Assembly (NCBI RefSeq): GCF_030151805.1
Contig: NZ_JASLCN010000161.1
Span: 1 to 21,054 of the forward strand
Reading direction: 5' to 3'
Length of the DNA: 21,054 nucleotides
From: Fluviicola sp.
GTDB lineage: Bacteria > Bacteroidota > Bacteroidia > Flavobacteriales_D > Crocinitomicaceae
Positions within the stretch are counted from its first letter, which is position 1; every line of letters starts with the position of its first letter. Below are positions 6,308 through 14,348 of the stretch, piece after piece. The position numbers were made by a program, and so were the translations under genes. The notes under the pieces were generated by a model, which was not told where the DNA came from, did not search any database, and worked only from the letters and a program-made list of their open reading frames with translations.

Positions 6308-9270
6308 TTTATCAGGTTCACATGCCCGTTGAATTGAGCAGGTATACCAAAGCAGTTGGTATAAATAATTTGAACCGAATAAATACCTTCCGGACTTGGT
6401 TTCCCTTGATAATGACCATCCCAGAATTTTTTTGTGCTTTCCTGCTGGCTACTATTTTCAGTTAATTGAAATATTTCTTCGCCCCAACGATTGAAAATCC
6501 GGAGACTGCTCACGGTGACATTCATTTCGGTGAACTCCAGGTGATCATTGATTCCGTCACCATTTGGAGTGAATGAATTCGGTATAAAAATGGCTTGATC
6601 ATTTCCCAGATCAATATAAATCGAATCCCATAGTTCATAACAGGCATTAAACGCCCGAATATCGTACCATCCTGATTTATTCAGACTTGATCCGACTGGC
6701 TGATGCGTCCAGGGATAAAATAATTCAACGGTGTAATTTGTTTCAATTTGGAGGAGATTCATTGAAATCTGTTGGGCACAGACCTGGATTGAATCGTTTG
6801 GAAAGTATAATTCAATATCGGCCATTTTGGTCACCGTCATAGAGTCGCTGGTGGTTCCGCATTGATTTGTTAGCGTACAAATGTATAATCCTTCCTGTGT
6901 GATTAGTTCAGTAGCTGTTTGTGAACCTGAATTCCAGGAGTAAGTTCCTGAATTTCCCTGTGCTGTATAGAGAAATCCTACTCCGATTTCGAAACAGGTA
7001 TCCAATATGGCCGGCAAATGCAATTCCGGAAATTCACGAACGATTACGGTACAGGAAGCAGAATCAACTCCGCAGACATTCGAACCATAAACAGTGTATA
7101 TTCCGCTTTGTGAAACAAAAAGTTGATTGCCCGTGGTTCCATTTGACCAGACGACGGAAGTCACATCCGTGAAAAGTGGAATTAAGGGAATGCTTTCACC
7201 AGTATGTAAACAACTGTCTATTGCTGCAATGAGGGAAACATCGGGTAAATTGATTTGTGTCACAACAATCGACGTATCCGTTGTGCCACATAGATTTGTT
7301 GCCTGAAGGGTATAAGTTCCCGGTGCTCCGATAGTTCTGTCAGTTGTTGTAAGCCCGTTATCCCATACGACCGAAGTTCCCGGAGTTACTCCTGCATTCA
7401 GATAAAGAGGGAACAAATCCTCACAAACAGCGGTATCACGGATACCCGTAATTTCAGGAAACAAATGCAGGGTGATTTGTATGGAATCCCGGATTGTTTT
7501 ACAATCGTCCGAAACTTCCAACCAATAGATCCCGGAACTTGTAACGGAGAGCGATGACCCGGTTGAATTGTTGTTCCAGAGATAGCTCACAGTTCCAAGT
7601 GGATTTGTAACAACAGGAGTTACTGTGAAGCCTGTTCCCTGTTGAATACAAAGTGTCGTATCATTTCCCAGACTCATAGCCATATTCGAAGCCAGTGAAA
7701 CCGGAACAATCGTGTCAGTCAACTCGCAGCATCTGATATCTAAAACACGTACGATGAGGGTGTCCAAACTAGTGGTAGAAAATGTATTGGAAGAAGAAAT
7801 ACTCCCGTCAGACCAATAAAAGGTCGGAGCTTGAAAACCGCTTACATTTGCAATAAAGGAAGATTGACAATTGGAAATTTGTACCAGGTCCAGTGAAAGA
7901 CTGTCGCAGGGAGTATACAAATCCAGATCTTCCAGGATAATACCGTCGAAATAATTAATCCCAACCGGAATGTTCGTTAGCTGCAAAGGCTCCGGCTGAG
8001 TTGCCAGGTTCGTTACGATGACAGGTAATTCACTCAATTCGGAACAATCTTCGATGGTAGTGAGATCTTCGTTGAGAATAATCTCACTCGCATTGCAGTC
8101 ATTTCCAGGGAGAAATATTTCAGAAGCTACAAAATAATGTGTATTGTTTCTGAAATCACTATTCCCATAAGCATTATTTGATGAAGCACCACCGTAATAG
8201 ATGTTTGGTTTCTGAATCCCGACACATTTTTGGGCCACTCCGTTTTTATTCAGTTTGAGCACGTATAACCCGTTGAAACTGCTGTTTATTTGTCCGCATA
8301 GCACATAACTATCGGTGGTCTCATTCAGACCGTGTACATGAATCTGTCCATCACCTGCAATTTCATATTCTTTGGAAAATAAAACATTTCCGAGGAGGTC
8401 CAGTTTTGTCAGTACCACATTGGGGTCATTCTGTGTACTCATCGGTCCATTGTTAAAAGAAGCCAGTATGATGTTATCATTCATATCGTATTCAATCCTG
8501 CCTCCCTGGAAACTTGTGACAGCATTCGGAAGAAACGGAAGAGGTATACGTCGCTCCAAAAAGACCGTTCCAAATTCGTTGATTCCAACTAAAACAGGCA
8601 TTTCCGGATAAGCCGTCTGAGAATTGGTTCTATGCGTTCCGGTAATAAACATCTTTCCATTGCGCATTTCCGTTGCACTTGTAAAAAGTGTCCGGTTATT
8701 AGCTCCCGCAATAGGGTAGGTGAATTGCAATAAGGGACTTTGCCAAATGATATCTCCTGTTTGAGAGGATACGGCCTGTACATTTCCGTGGATCATTCCG
8801 GAAATTAGTGATCCGCCTACCAGAAAGTATTTTCCATTGGCGTAACGCATCGAAGAGAGATAACCTTCTGAGCTAAATTCATACTTACACCAGTAAATCG
8901 AACCGGTCTGAGCATTCATTTTGAAATAAAAAGTTCCAAGTGTTCCGCCCCCGATTGCTCCTTCAATATCTCCACAACCGAATAATGTGTCTCCCAGGAG
9001 ATCCAGGAATCCAAGATATACGGAGTTGCTCGCCATCGGAACAAACGTGATCGTTTTTGACCAAATAGTTTGGTGCAGCGGATCTTGTTTTACAATAAGT
9101 GCCTTGTTGCCCATTTTACCACCCAGATAGGTGTTTCCTGTATTATCAGCAACAAGATTTCCGCCCAACTCGTAAGTTGTTGGACTACCGATGATGGTAC
9201 TTTTTTCCGGATCCTGTGCTTTTAAGGAGAGTATAAATGAAAGTGAAAGCAGTAACAGGCAGAATTTCAT
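6304..9270 (-). CDS. Large exported protein with Ig/PKD-like repeats and gliding-motility-type (type B) C-terminal domain
   Basis: The 988-residue protein begins with a signal peptide, MKFCLLLLSLSFILSLKAQ. Residues about 25-440 look like a beta-rich propeller of the kind found in such proteins (GNTYLGGK, repeated -GN--L-K- segments). Residues about 455-880 hold five tandem Ig/PKD-like units. Four of them carry the recurring pattern W-NG or W-SG, then SGIY or PGTYTL, then a -CGTT- or -C-T-DS element. The last 95 or so residues start at FIPNSFTPNGDGINDHLEF and match the gliding-motility-associated (CHU_C) domain, the type B signal for type IX secretion. The protein is most likely a surface or adhesin-like protein; no catalytic motif is seen. 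It is monocistronic on the minus strand. Confidence 0.88.
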   Translation of the reverse strand: MKFCLLLLSLSFILSLKAQDPEKSTIIGSPTTYELGGNLVADNTGNTYLGGKMGNKALIVKQDPLHQTIWSKTITFVPMASNSVYLGFLDLLGDTLFGCGDIEGAIGGGTLGTFYFKMNAQTGSIYWCKYEFSSEGYLSSMRYANGKYFLVGGSLISGMIHGNVQAVSSQTGDIIWQSPLLQFTYPIAGANNRTLFTSATEMRNGKMFITGTHRTNSQTAYPEMPVLVGINEFGTVFLERRIPLPFLPNAVTSFQGGRIEYDMNDNIILASFNNGPMSTQNDPNVVLTKLDLLGNVLFSKEYEIAGDGQIHVHGLNETTDSYVLCGQINSSFNGLYVLKLNKNGVAQKCVGIQKPNIYYGGASSNNAYGNSDFRNNTHYFVASEIFLPGNDCNASEIILNEDLTTIEDCSELSELPVIVTNLATQPEPLQLTNIPVGINYFDGIILEDLDLYTPCDSLSLDLVQISNCQSSFIANVSGFQAPTFYWSDGSISSSNTFSTTSLDTLIVRVLDIRCCELTDTIVPVSLASNMAMSLGNDTTLCIQQGTGFTVTPVVTNPLGTVSYLWNNNSTGSSLSVTSSGIYWLEVSDDCKTIRDSIQITLHLFPEITGIRDTAVCEDLFPLYLNAGVTPGTSVVWDNGLTTTDRTIGAPGTYTLQATNLCGTTDTSIVVTQINLPDVSLIAAIDSCLHTGESIPLIPLFTDVTSVVWSNGTTGNQLFVSQSGIYTVYGSNVCGVDSASCTVIVREFPELHLPAILDTCFEIGVGFLYTAQGNSGTYSWNSGSQTATELITQEGLYICTLTNQCGTTSDSMTVTKMADIELYFPNDSIQVCAQQISMNLLQIETNYTVELFYPWTHQPVGSSLNKSGWYDIRAFNACYELWDSIYIDLGNDQAIFIPNSFTPNGDGINDHLEFTEMNVTVSSLRIFNRWGEEIFQLTENSSQQESTKKFWDGHYQGKPSPEGIYSVQIIYTNCFGIPAQFNGHVNLIK

Positions 9271-9291
9271 GGAAGTTGATTTATCATTTGA

Positions 9292-9299
9292 CTAAAGTA
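9292..9299 (-). promoter_or_regulatory. Possible -7 element for the large surface-protein gene
   Basis: Read on the minus strand this is TACTTTAG, seven of eight matches to TAnnTTTG, about 22 bases upstream of the ATG. No clear TTG is found 19 bases further upstream. The remaining 9300-9469 spacer shows no other structure I can support. Confidence 0.3.
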
Positions 9300-9469
9300 A
9301 GTCTTTTAAAAGGAAGCATTTTTCCATATAACGTTTAAGAAACAGATGAGTTGCCTTCTTAAAAATACCCGGACTTTTGAGTGAAGCAGGAGTTAGCGTG
9401 GATTAACAAACCATTTTGGTACTAAAAAGAACCGATAGATTTGTGCGATGAACTATTAAAGGGTCGATT

Positions 9470-9775
9470 TTATTGATTCTCCGGATCAATAAACGCTGAA
9501 GGCATCAACTGTATGTGGTGTTTATCAGCCACTTTTATCAGTATCGGCATCAGGATAGAAGCACCCGGAATGAGTGCGAAAGGAACACCGATACCAACTA
9601 TTTTTAGTGAATCAGCTAATTGGGTTTTCAAAACATGTTCTTCCTCATCACTGATTTTTCCTTCCCGGATATATTTTTGAATGATACCGGCTGCCTCTTT
9701 ATCTCCGTTATATTCGGTTTTAACACCCAACAAAAAATGGTGTGCATGCTCCTCTAAGTAAACTTCTACATTCAT
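9470..9775 (-). CDS. Small LETM1-like protein of the cbpA-cbpM cluster
   Basis: This 101-residue protein has an N-terminal acidic helical part and one hydrophobic segment, LKIVGIGVPFALIPGASILMPILIKVA (about residues 56-82). That segment and the following LMPSAF resemble the ribosome-binding LETM1-like core, in which a membrane-proximal helix is followed by PG-S-LLP-L and LPSAF. The N-terminal membrane helix and EF-hand of mitochondrial LETM1 are absent, so this is a stripped-down version. It probably associates with the inner membrane. The gene follows cbpM by 34 bp on the same strand and is probably in the same transcript. Function is unknown; a link to chaperones or stalled ribosomes is only inference. 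The family resemblance is from memory of the motif and was not tested by a search. Confidence 0.6.
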   Translation of the reverse strand: MNVEVYLEEHAHHFLLGVKTEYNGDKEAAGIIQKYIREGKISDEEEHVLKTQLADSLKIVGIGVPFALIPGASILMPILIKVADKHHIQLMPSAFIDPENQ

Positions 9776-9809
9776 TTTATTCGTTATTCATATGTGTATA
9801 CTTCGGAAC

Positions 9810-10091
9810 CTATTCGGATTCCCCTTTTAACCTGTTTATTTCTTTCTGAAGGTGATGAACCCTGTCCAATAAATGTTTAATGGTTTCCAATCCCTCCATG
9901 TTGATTTCCAGTTCGAAATGCATGTGCATGTATTTTTCGAGATCGGATAGCTGTTCAAACGCAATATACATTGTTTCATCGGAACGGCTCAACTCAATTA
10001 AACCATATTCATTCAATTGTTGCACGAATGAAGTTTCAATGTTGTAGTACATACAACACTGTTCGATGGATATACTGTTTGTCTTTTCCAT
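9810..10091 (-). CDS. cbpM: CbpM-like chaperone modulator
   Basis: At 93 residues this matches the size of CbpM, the MerR-fold partner that binds the J domain of CbpA and inhibits it. The N-terminal half, ISIEQCCMYYNIETSFVQQLNEYGLIEL, has the MerR-like helix-turn-helix pattern seen in CbpM. The C-terminal part, EINMEGLETIKHLLDRVHHLQKEINRLKGE, is a predicted amphipathic coiled coil. It begins 1 bp after the cbpA stop codon, which is the usual cbpA-cbpM arrangement and the strongest support for the call. Sequence conservation in this family is low, so the name rests on length, pattern and position together. Confidence 0.85.
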   Translation of the reverse strand: MEKTNSISIEQCCMYYNIETSFVQQLNEYGLIELSRSDETMYIAFEQLSDLEKYMHMHFELEINMEGLETIKHLLDRVHHLQKEINRLKGESE

Positions 10092-10092
10092 G

Positions 10093-11022
10093 TTAATTTG
10101 TTTTACGTTCCCGGGAAAGCTGCCCGAATAATTCTTTTTCTTTTGCCGTCAAACCCGTTGGGATTTGTATCTGATAGGTCACATAAAGATCTCCGAACTC
10201 ACCCTCTTTTTTATACACCGGAAACCCTTTTCCTTTTAATCGCACTTTGCTGCCATTTTGAGTTTCGGGAGTTATTGCCATTTTAACTTTTCCGTTTAAT
10301 GTATCAATAATTTCTTCTCCACCCAATACGGATTTATAGAGATCCAATGGTACGGTAGTATAAAGATCGTTGCCCTTACGGGTAAACGCCGTGTTATTTT
10401 TGATTTCAAAGGTGATATATAAGTCGCCGTTTGGTCCGCCATTTGCGCCCGGAGCTCCATATCCCGTAAGTTTTATTTCCTGACCATTTTCAATCCCGGC
10501 AGGTACGGTTATCCGGATGCTTTTTCCATTAACCGTAAATGTTTGCTGTTGTGTTTTATAGGCTTCCGTTAAGCTAAGCTGCACAGATGCGCGAAAATCC
10601 TGTCCTTTAAACTTCACCTGTCTGCTGCTTCCGCGATTTCCAAACATGGAAGCAAAGAAATCAGAGTAGTCGCCGTCATCGCCACTGGAATAGTATTCAT
10701 CATTGCCAAATGGATTGCCGGAGCCTCCAAACGGATTTTCTGGACCATGTGCACCGGATGCTGTCCGTTGTTTACGGGTTTGTTCAAATTGATCGGCATG
10801 TTTCCAGTCTTTTCCGTACTGATCGTATTTCTTCCTGTTTTCAGGATCACCCAATACTTCATTTGCTTCGTTGATCTGCTGAAATAGTTTTCCCGCTTCC
10901 GGATTGTTCGGATTTAAATCCGGATGGTGTTTACGTGCTAATTTCCGGTAAGCCTTTTTGATGTCATCGGCAGTTGCATGCTTATCAACCCCTAAAATGT
11001 GATAATAATCGATATAATCCAT
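10093..11022 (-). CDS. cbpA: CbpA-type DnaJ/Hsp40 co-chaperone
   Basis: The protein (309 residues) stimulates DnaK ATPase and delivers unfolded clients. The J domain spans residues 4-68, with the catalytic HPD at 33-35 in KLARKHHPDLNP. A Gly/Phe/Ser-rich linker (about 85-130, FGGSGNPFGN) follows. Two C-terminal substrate-binding beta domains then run from about 145 to 300 (VTVPAGIENGQEIKLTGYG and VRLKGKGFPVYKKEGEFGDLYVTY). There is no CXXCXGXG zinc-finger domain, which separates it from DnaJ and puts it with CbpA. cbpM and the LETM1-like gene follow directly. A 15-bp palindrome lies 44 bp upstream of the start. The E. coli relative also binds curved DNA, which cannot be judged here. Confidence 0.93.
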   Translation of the reverse strand: MDYIDYYHILGVDKHATADDIKKAYRKLARKHHPDLNPNNPEAGKLFQQINEANEVLGDPENRKKYDQYGKDWKHADQFEQTRKQRTASGAHGPENPFGGSGNPFGNDEYYSSGDDGDYSDFFASMFGNRGSSRQVKFKGQDFRASVQLSLTEAYKTQQQTFTVNGKSIRITVPAGIENGQEIKLTGYGAPGANGGPNGDLYITFEIKNNTAFTRKGNDLYTTVPLDLYKSVLGGEEIIDTLNGKVKMAITPETQNGSKVRLKGKGFPVYKKEGEFGDLYVTYQIQIPTGLTAKEKELFGQLSRERKTN

Positions 11023-11065
11023 ACGCGTAGATCCGTTATTACTGAGCTCTTGTCATCTTAAATTT

Positions 11066-11080
11066 ACAGTTTAAAACTGT
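11066..11080 (-). promoter_or_regulatory. 15-bp palindrome upstream of cbpA
   Basis: ACAGTTTAAAACTGT (plus strand) is a perfect palindrome around a central base. It lies 44-58 bp upstream of the cbpA start codon. The self-complementary TAAATTTA overlapping its edge (11059-11066) would serve as a weak -7 element on the minus strand. The palindrome could bind a regulator different from the one acting on the other island promoters, because no tandem TGA-N6-TCA boxes are present here. Confidence 0.4.
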
Positions 11081-11168
11081 TTTTATGGTATGTTCTTTTC
11101 AATTATGGATTCACTGAGAGGAAACAAGAAGTAACAAACAGTGTAATTCTTATGATCGGAATGAACAT

Positions 11169-12578
11169 TCACCTTTCATGATTAACTGCTTTTTCATCCT
11201 CAGGAATGTTAACAGGAATACAATATGACGCATTTAATTCGGGAATAATGCTGTCATATCCATAAACATCCTTTAATTTCTTCTTTAAGGCAGCAGAACT
11301 TTCTTGCTCACCATGAGTAATAAACAGTTTTTCCGGGCTTTCTTCCAATTCACTCAACCAGTTCACCAGTTCGTTTTGATCGGCATGTGCCGATAATCCT
11401 TCCACCAGGGTGCAAGTTGCATGTACGGTCCAGGATTTTCCACGCATTTTTACTTCCTTCGCACCATCGAGCAATGCGCGTCCGCGCGTGCCCTCGCCCT
11501 GATAGCCAACCATCAGAATAGTTGCTGTTTTTTGGCCCAGGTAATGCTCGAAATAAGTCAGAACTCTTCCGCCTGTTGCCATTCCTGAAGCTGCGAGTAT
11601 GATTTTTGGCTGATTGCTTTCGGCAAGTTTTATGGTCTCTTCTTGCTTGCTGATTGCTTTGATTTCCTTCAGGATTTGTTTTGACTCCGAAGGAGATAAT
11701 TTATGCCAGGAGTGATGTTTGTTGAAAATTTGCAAAACGTTTTGTCCCATTGGGCTGTCCATGTAAACGGGTAAATCAGGAATTAGATGCTCACTCTTCA
11801 GTTTCCAGATGTAAAACATCAGTAATTGAGCTCGTTCGACAGCAAAAACGGGAATGAGGATCGTCCCCTTTTTAGTCGCTGCCTGATTGATCGCTTCTGC
11901 GAGATGAATTTCAGGATTGCGGGGGTGCAGTCGTCCGCCGTAAGTGGATTCGATCACTAAAACATCTGCCTTTTCAGGTTTCTGAGGTGGAAATAATAAG
12001 GGGTCTTCTTGTCTGCCGATATCTCCTGAAAATACCAGGAGTTTATCAGCTGCTCTGAGTTCAATAAATGTGGCACCGACAATGTGTCCGTTGTAACGAA
12101 AACGAACCGAAAAAAAATCGGAAAATCTGATCCAATTGTCGATTGTCTCTAATTGAAACAGACCGAAAACAGATTCTGCTTCTTTAGTGGTATAAAGTGG
12201 TTTGGCAGGATGATGTTTACTGTATCCGAAGCGATTCGCATTTTCAGCATCTTCTTCCTGTATTTTGGCACTATCCAACAGGATTAGTTTTGTGATTTCA
12301 ATAGTAGGTCCGGTAGCATGGATTTTACCTTTGAAACCCTGTTTTACCAATAACGGAAGATATCCGACATGATCCAGGTGTCCGTGTGTTAGAATGACTG
12401 CATCGAGTGTCGAAACATCAAATGGCAAAGATTCCCAATTGAGCAGACGTAATGCTTTTAAACCCTGGAATAATCCGCAGTCGATCAGTATTTTTTTTCC
12501 GGATAATTCTATCAGGTATTTAGACCCGGTAACGGTTGAAGCCGCTCCCAAAAAGTGTATTGTTAAGTTCGTTTCCAT
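11169..12578 (-). CDS. Metallo-beta-lactamase/beta-CASP ribonuclease
   Basis: This protein of 469 residues (from the ATG at 12576-12578) is a two-zinc nuclease of the RNA-processing beta-CASP group. The metal-binding HGHLDH lies at residues 65-70. The phosphodiesterase strand CGLFQG, the beta-CASP acidic motif VIESTYGGRLH, the IILAASGMATGGR loop and the SAHADQNEL histidine motif follow in the normal order. The C-terminal RMMBL segment ends FITHGE. No KH domains are present, so it is the short bacterial type related to YSH1-like exonucleases. A TTG 18 bp upstream would add six residues and is unlikely. The ATP-cone gene ends 28 bp before it, so both are probably cotranscribed from the membrane-protein promoter. 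RNA turnover during stress is an attractive role but inferred. Confidence 0.9.
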   Translation of the reverse strand: METNLTIHFLGAASTVTGSKYLIELSGKKILIDCGLFQGLKALRLLNWESLPFDVSTLDAVILTHGHLDHVGYLPLLVKQGFKGKIHATGPTIEITKLILLDSAKIQEEDAENANRFGYSKHHPAKPLYTTKEAESVFGLFQLETIDNWIRFSDFFSVRFRYNGHIVGATFIELRAADKLLVFSGDIGRQEDPLLFPPQKPEKADVLVIESTYGGRLHPRNPEIHLAEAINQAATKKGTILIPVFAVERAQLLMFYIWKLKSEHLIPDLPVYMDSPMGQNVLQIFNKHHSWHKLSPSESKQILKEIKAISKQEETIKLAESNQPKIILAASGMATGGRVLTYFEHYLGQKTATILMVGYQGEGTRGRALLDGAKEVKMRGKSWTVHATCTLVEGLSAHADQNELVNWLSELEESPEKLFITHGEQESSAALKKKLKDVYGYDSIIPELNASYCIPVNIPEDEKAVNHER

Positions 12579-12606
12579 GTTTAATAGTTTATTCAATGAA
12601 TCTTCG

Positions 12607-13461
12607 TTATTGATTGGTAATGGTGTGATTGCAAAGGTTGTTTACTTCATTCAGGACAGTTGCGGCCCGGGTTGATTTTATTCCGATGGATTTGAGTAAT
12701 TCGGCTTTTTTTAATAGTTCACTGCATAATACCACTTCGAACCCCAGTAATTTTTGTTTTTCAGCTGCTGTAAGTGATGTCAGGCAAGTAATCGGATAAA
12801 GCCGGTGGTGATCGATCTGGTCCTTTAAACCATTTCCAAACGGATGATCCCATCCTAAAAGCTTTAAACCTGAGCAACCTGCGTATTGTATGGCATCTGA
12901 AGTGAAACGGGTGTTTGTAACAATCCAGCCTTTCCGTTGTTTTGCGCCGTGGCTTCCTTTTTGGAGCAGATGTGCTTCTATATCGTTAAATCTGGCATGA
13001 ATGTATAAAGGGATTTTCACATTACAGGATATGCCTGACTGATTATGGTATTTGCATTCTATCAGCAGTTGATTCCTGTCTTTTTCGGCAACGACATCTA
13101 TTTCATGTGTAACACATTTTCCCTGAAAAATCTGACCTGTCTGCGTTTTGTACCCTTCTTTTTTGAATAATTCTGCAATGTACTTTTCAAAAGGAAAGCC
13201 GGAAGGACCGAGTTCCATGATCGCATACTTCAAATGATACCTGGCCGCCTGATGCCGTGAGCCTGATTTGAGCAGGGCAAATGCAATTTTATAAATGTTC
13301 CGGGTTGTCATACCATCGTAAAACTGGTTCCTGATTTCCTCCAGGATGAAGTCAATTTGTTCATTGTCTGCTCCGGATCTGAGCAGGGATTTGCGAACTT
13401 TCTCTTCTGAAAACGGGCTTTTTTCCCCAGATGCTTTTGTAACTGTAAATTCATTATTCAT
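12607..13461 (-). CDS. ATP-cone domain fused to a Mrr-like PD-(D/E)XK nuclease
   Basis: The protein has 284 residues. Residues 4-84 form an ATP-cone, the nucleotide-sensing module known from ribonucleotide reductases and NrdR (VTKASGEKSPFSEEKVRKSL to YHLKYAIMEL). The next 55 or so residues match a Mrr/PD-(D/E)XK nuclease: GPSGFPFEKYIAELF with E92, then HEIDVVAEKD with D122, then LIECKYHN with E135 and K137. A helical tail from about 235 has no call. The fusion suggests a nuclease gated by ATP/dATP level. It overlaps the membrane-protein gene by ATGA and precedes the beta-CASP RNase by 28 bp, so the three genes look like one functional unit. There is no methyltransferase nearby, which argues against a restriction system. 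Confidence 0.85.
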   Translation of the reverse strand: MNNEFTVTKASGEKSPFSEEKVRKSLLRSGADNEQIDFILEEIRNQFYDGMTTRNIYKIAFALLKSGSRHQAARYHLKYAIMELGPSGFPFEKYIAELFKKEGYKTQTGQIFQGKCVTHEIDVVAEKDRNQLLIECKYHNQSGISCNVKIPLYIHARFNDIEAHLLQKGSHGAKQRKGWIVTNTRFTSDAIQYAGCSGLKLLGWDHPFGNGLKDQIDHHRLYPITCLTSLTAAEKQKLLGFEVVLCSELLKKAELLKSIGIKSTRAATVLNEVNNLCNHTITNQ

Positions 13462-14255
13462 AAGTCGGCACGATTGTTTCGGAGATGATATACAAGAAGG
13501 ATCAGGCTAATAAAAGCCAGGATAAAAATGAACCAGATGAGTTCGACGGGATTGTTCCGGCCATACTGACCTAAAAATAACATAAGTATACCAATAGTCA
13601 ACTGCATCAGTAATGAAAAAGTCAGGATCACAGGAGCGAGAAAATAGCCGGTTTTTTTCTTTTTGATCAATAGAATTCCACCTATGAAAATTCCGGGTAA
13701 CACAAAAGACAGATCAAGTACATGAACCGGGTTGGTTGGAAGTTGTTCTAAATCGCCGGGAGTTGTATTTAATAAATTTGCAGGTAAAATAACGGAAAGC
13801 CATGCTCCTAAAAACAATACCGAAATGAAAATAAAATACCCCCCGGTTACCAGATACAGGAAGGAATGTACTTTCGAAGCATGAAATTTCTTTTTGTAAG
13901 AATAAAGGAAAAAGAAAAGGGAATAGGTTGTTAATCCAAGGATGAGCACATAAAACAAAAACATCCGGTTGAACTGTATATCAAAACAGTAGATGAGGAA
14001 CGTATAAATAAAGTAACAGCTGATTCCGGCCCAGATTAAACCAAAATAATTTTTCTTCAGGTTAATAAGTAAACCGCAGAGCAGATAAAATGGAATGACA
14101 CAGAGGTTGATCAGATCCTGTCCGGTTGCCTGGGCTGCCCACAGTTCTGTTTCTTTCGCATAAATTCCCGGTGAAATGAAACCTTGCCAACTCGTCAGAC
14201 AGATTAGCGCTGAAATAATCAGAGAAAGTTTCCGGATGATCCGAAGTTGTTTCAT
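13458..14255 (-). CDS. Polytopic membrane protein, about eight transmembrane segments
   Basis: I do not recognise the family. With the ATG at 14253-14255 the protein has 265 residues; a TTG 27 bp upstream would add nine. About eight hydrophobic segments can be drawn: residues 8-28, 48-66, 71-88, 96-116, 130-152, 179-198, 204-224 and 232-254. They are joined by short basic loops (YKKKFHASK and LLIKKKKTG), which puts those loops in the cytoplasm. A non-hydrophobic loop with GIYAKETELWAAQATGQD follows segment 1. No catalytic or transporter signature is visible. The gene heads the leftward operon with the ATP-cone nuclease and the RNase, with an ATGA overlap to the first. It is driven by a promoter with tandem regulator boxes (14280-14344). 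Confidence 0.8.
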   Translation of the reverse strand: MKQLRIIRKLSLIISALICLTSWQGFISPGIYAKETELWAAQATGQDLINLCVIPFYLLCGLLINLKKNYFGLIWAGISCYFIYTFLIYCFDIQFNRMFLFYVLILGLTTYSLFFFLYSYKKKFHASKVHSFLYLVTGGYFIFISVLFLGAWLSVILPANLLNTTPGDLEQLPTNPVHVLDLSFVLPGIFIGGILLIKKKKTGYFLAPVILTFSLLMQLTIGILMLFLGQYGRNNPVELIWFIFILAFISLILLVYHLRNNRADL

Positions 14256-14279
14256 AACAGTCGTTTTAGTGTTGTAAAA

Positions 14280-14344
14280 CAAAACTATGATACTACCTGT
14301 TCAAATCGAATGACCAGTATCTCTTCACGATATGATTTCCATCA
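14280..14344 (-). promoter_or_regulatory. Regulated promoter of the membrane protein / ATP-cone / RNase operon with two TGA-N6-TCA boxes
   Basis: On the minus strand the -7 element is TAGTTTTG (complement of 14280-14287), a full TAnnTTTG match. Upstream are box I, TGA-N6-TCA at 14333-14344 (centre 14338.5), and box II at 14311-14322 (centre 14316.5). Box II reads TGA-N6-TCT on the plus strand, one mismatch. The centres lie exactly 58.5 and 36.5 bp from the last base of the -7 element, the same distances as at three other promoters in the window. No -33 TTG is found at the 19-base distance, which suits an activator-dependent promoter. It lies in the gap after the TSUP stop codon. Confidence 0.75.
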
Positions 14345-14348
14345 GTAT

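Noticed and set aside
11090..11101. Possible regulator half-site ATTGA (minus strand) upstream of cbpA at the expected distance from TAAATTTA
   Set aside because: The second half does not match at all, and there is no partner box 22 bp upstream.
12607..13461. ATP-cone/Mrr protein as a restriction enzyme
   Set aside because: No methyltransferase or specificity gene is near, and the operon partners are a membrane protein and an RNase.
14286..14296. Eleven-base word GTAGTATCATA shared by the membrane-protein and BON promoters
   Set aside because: It lies inside box I at the BON gene but between box II and the -7 element at the other promoter, so the positions do not correspond. Treated as chance.
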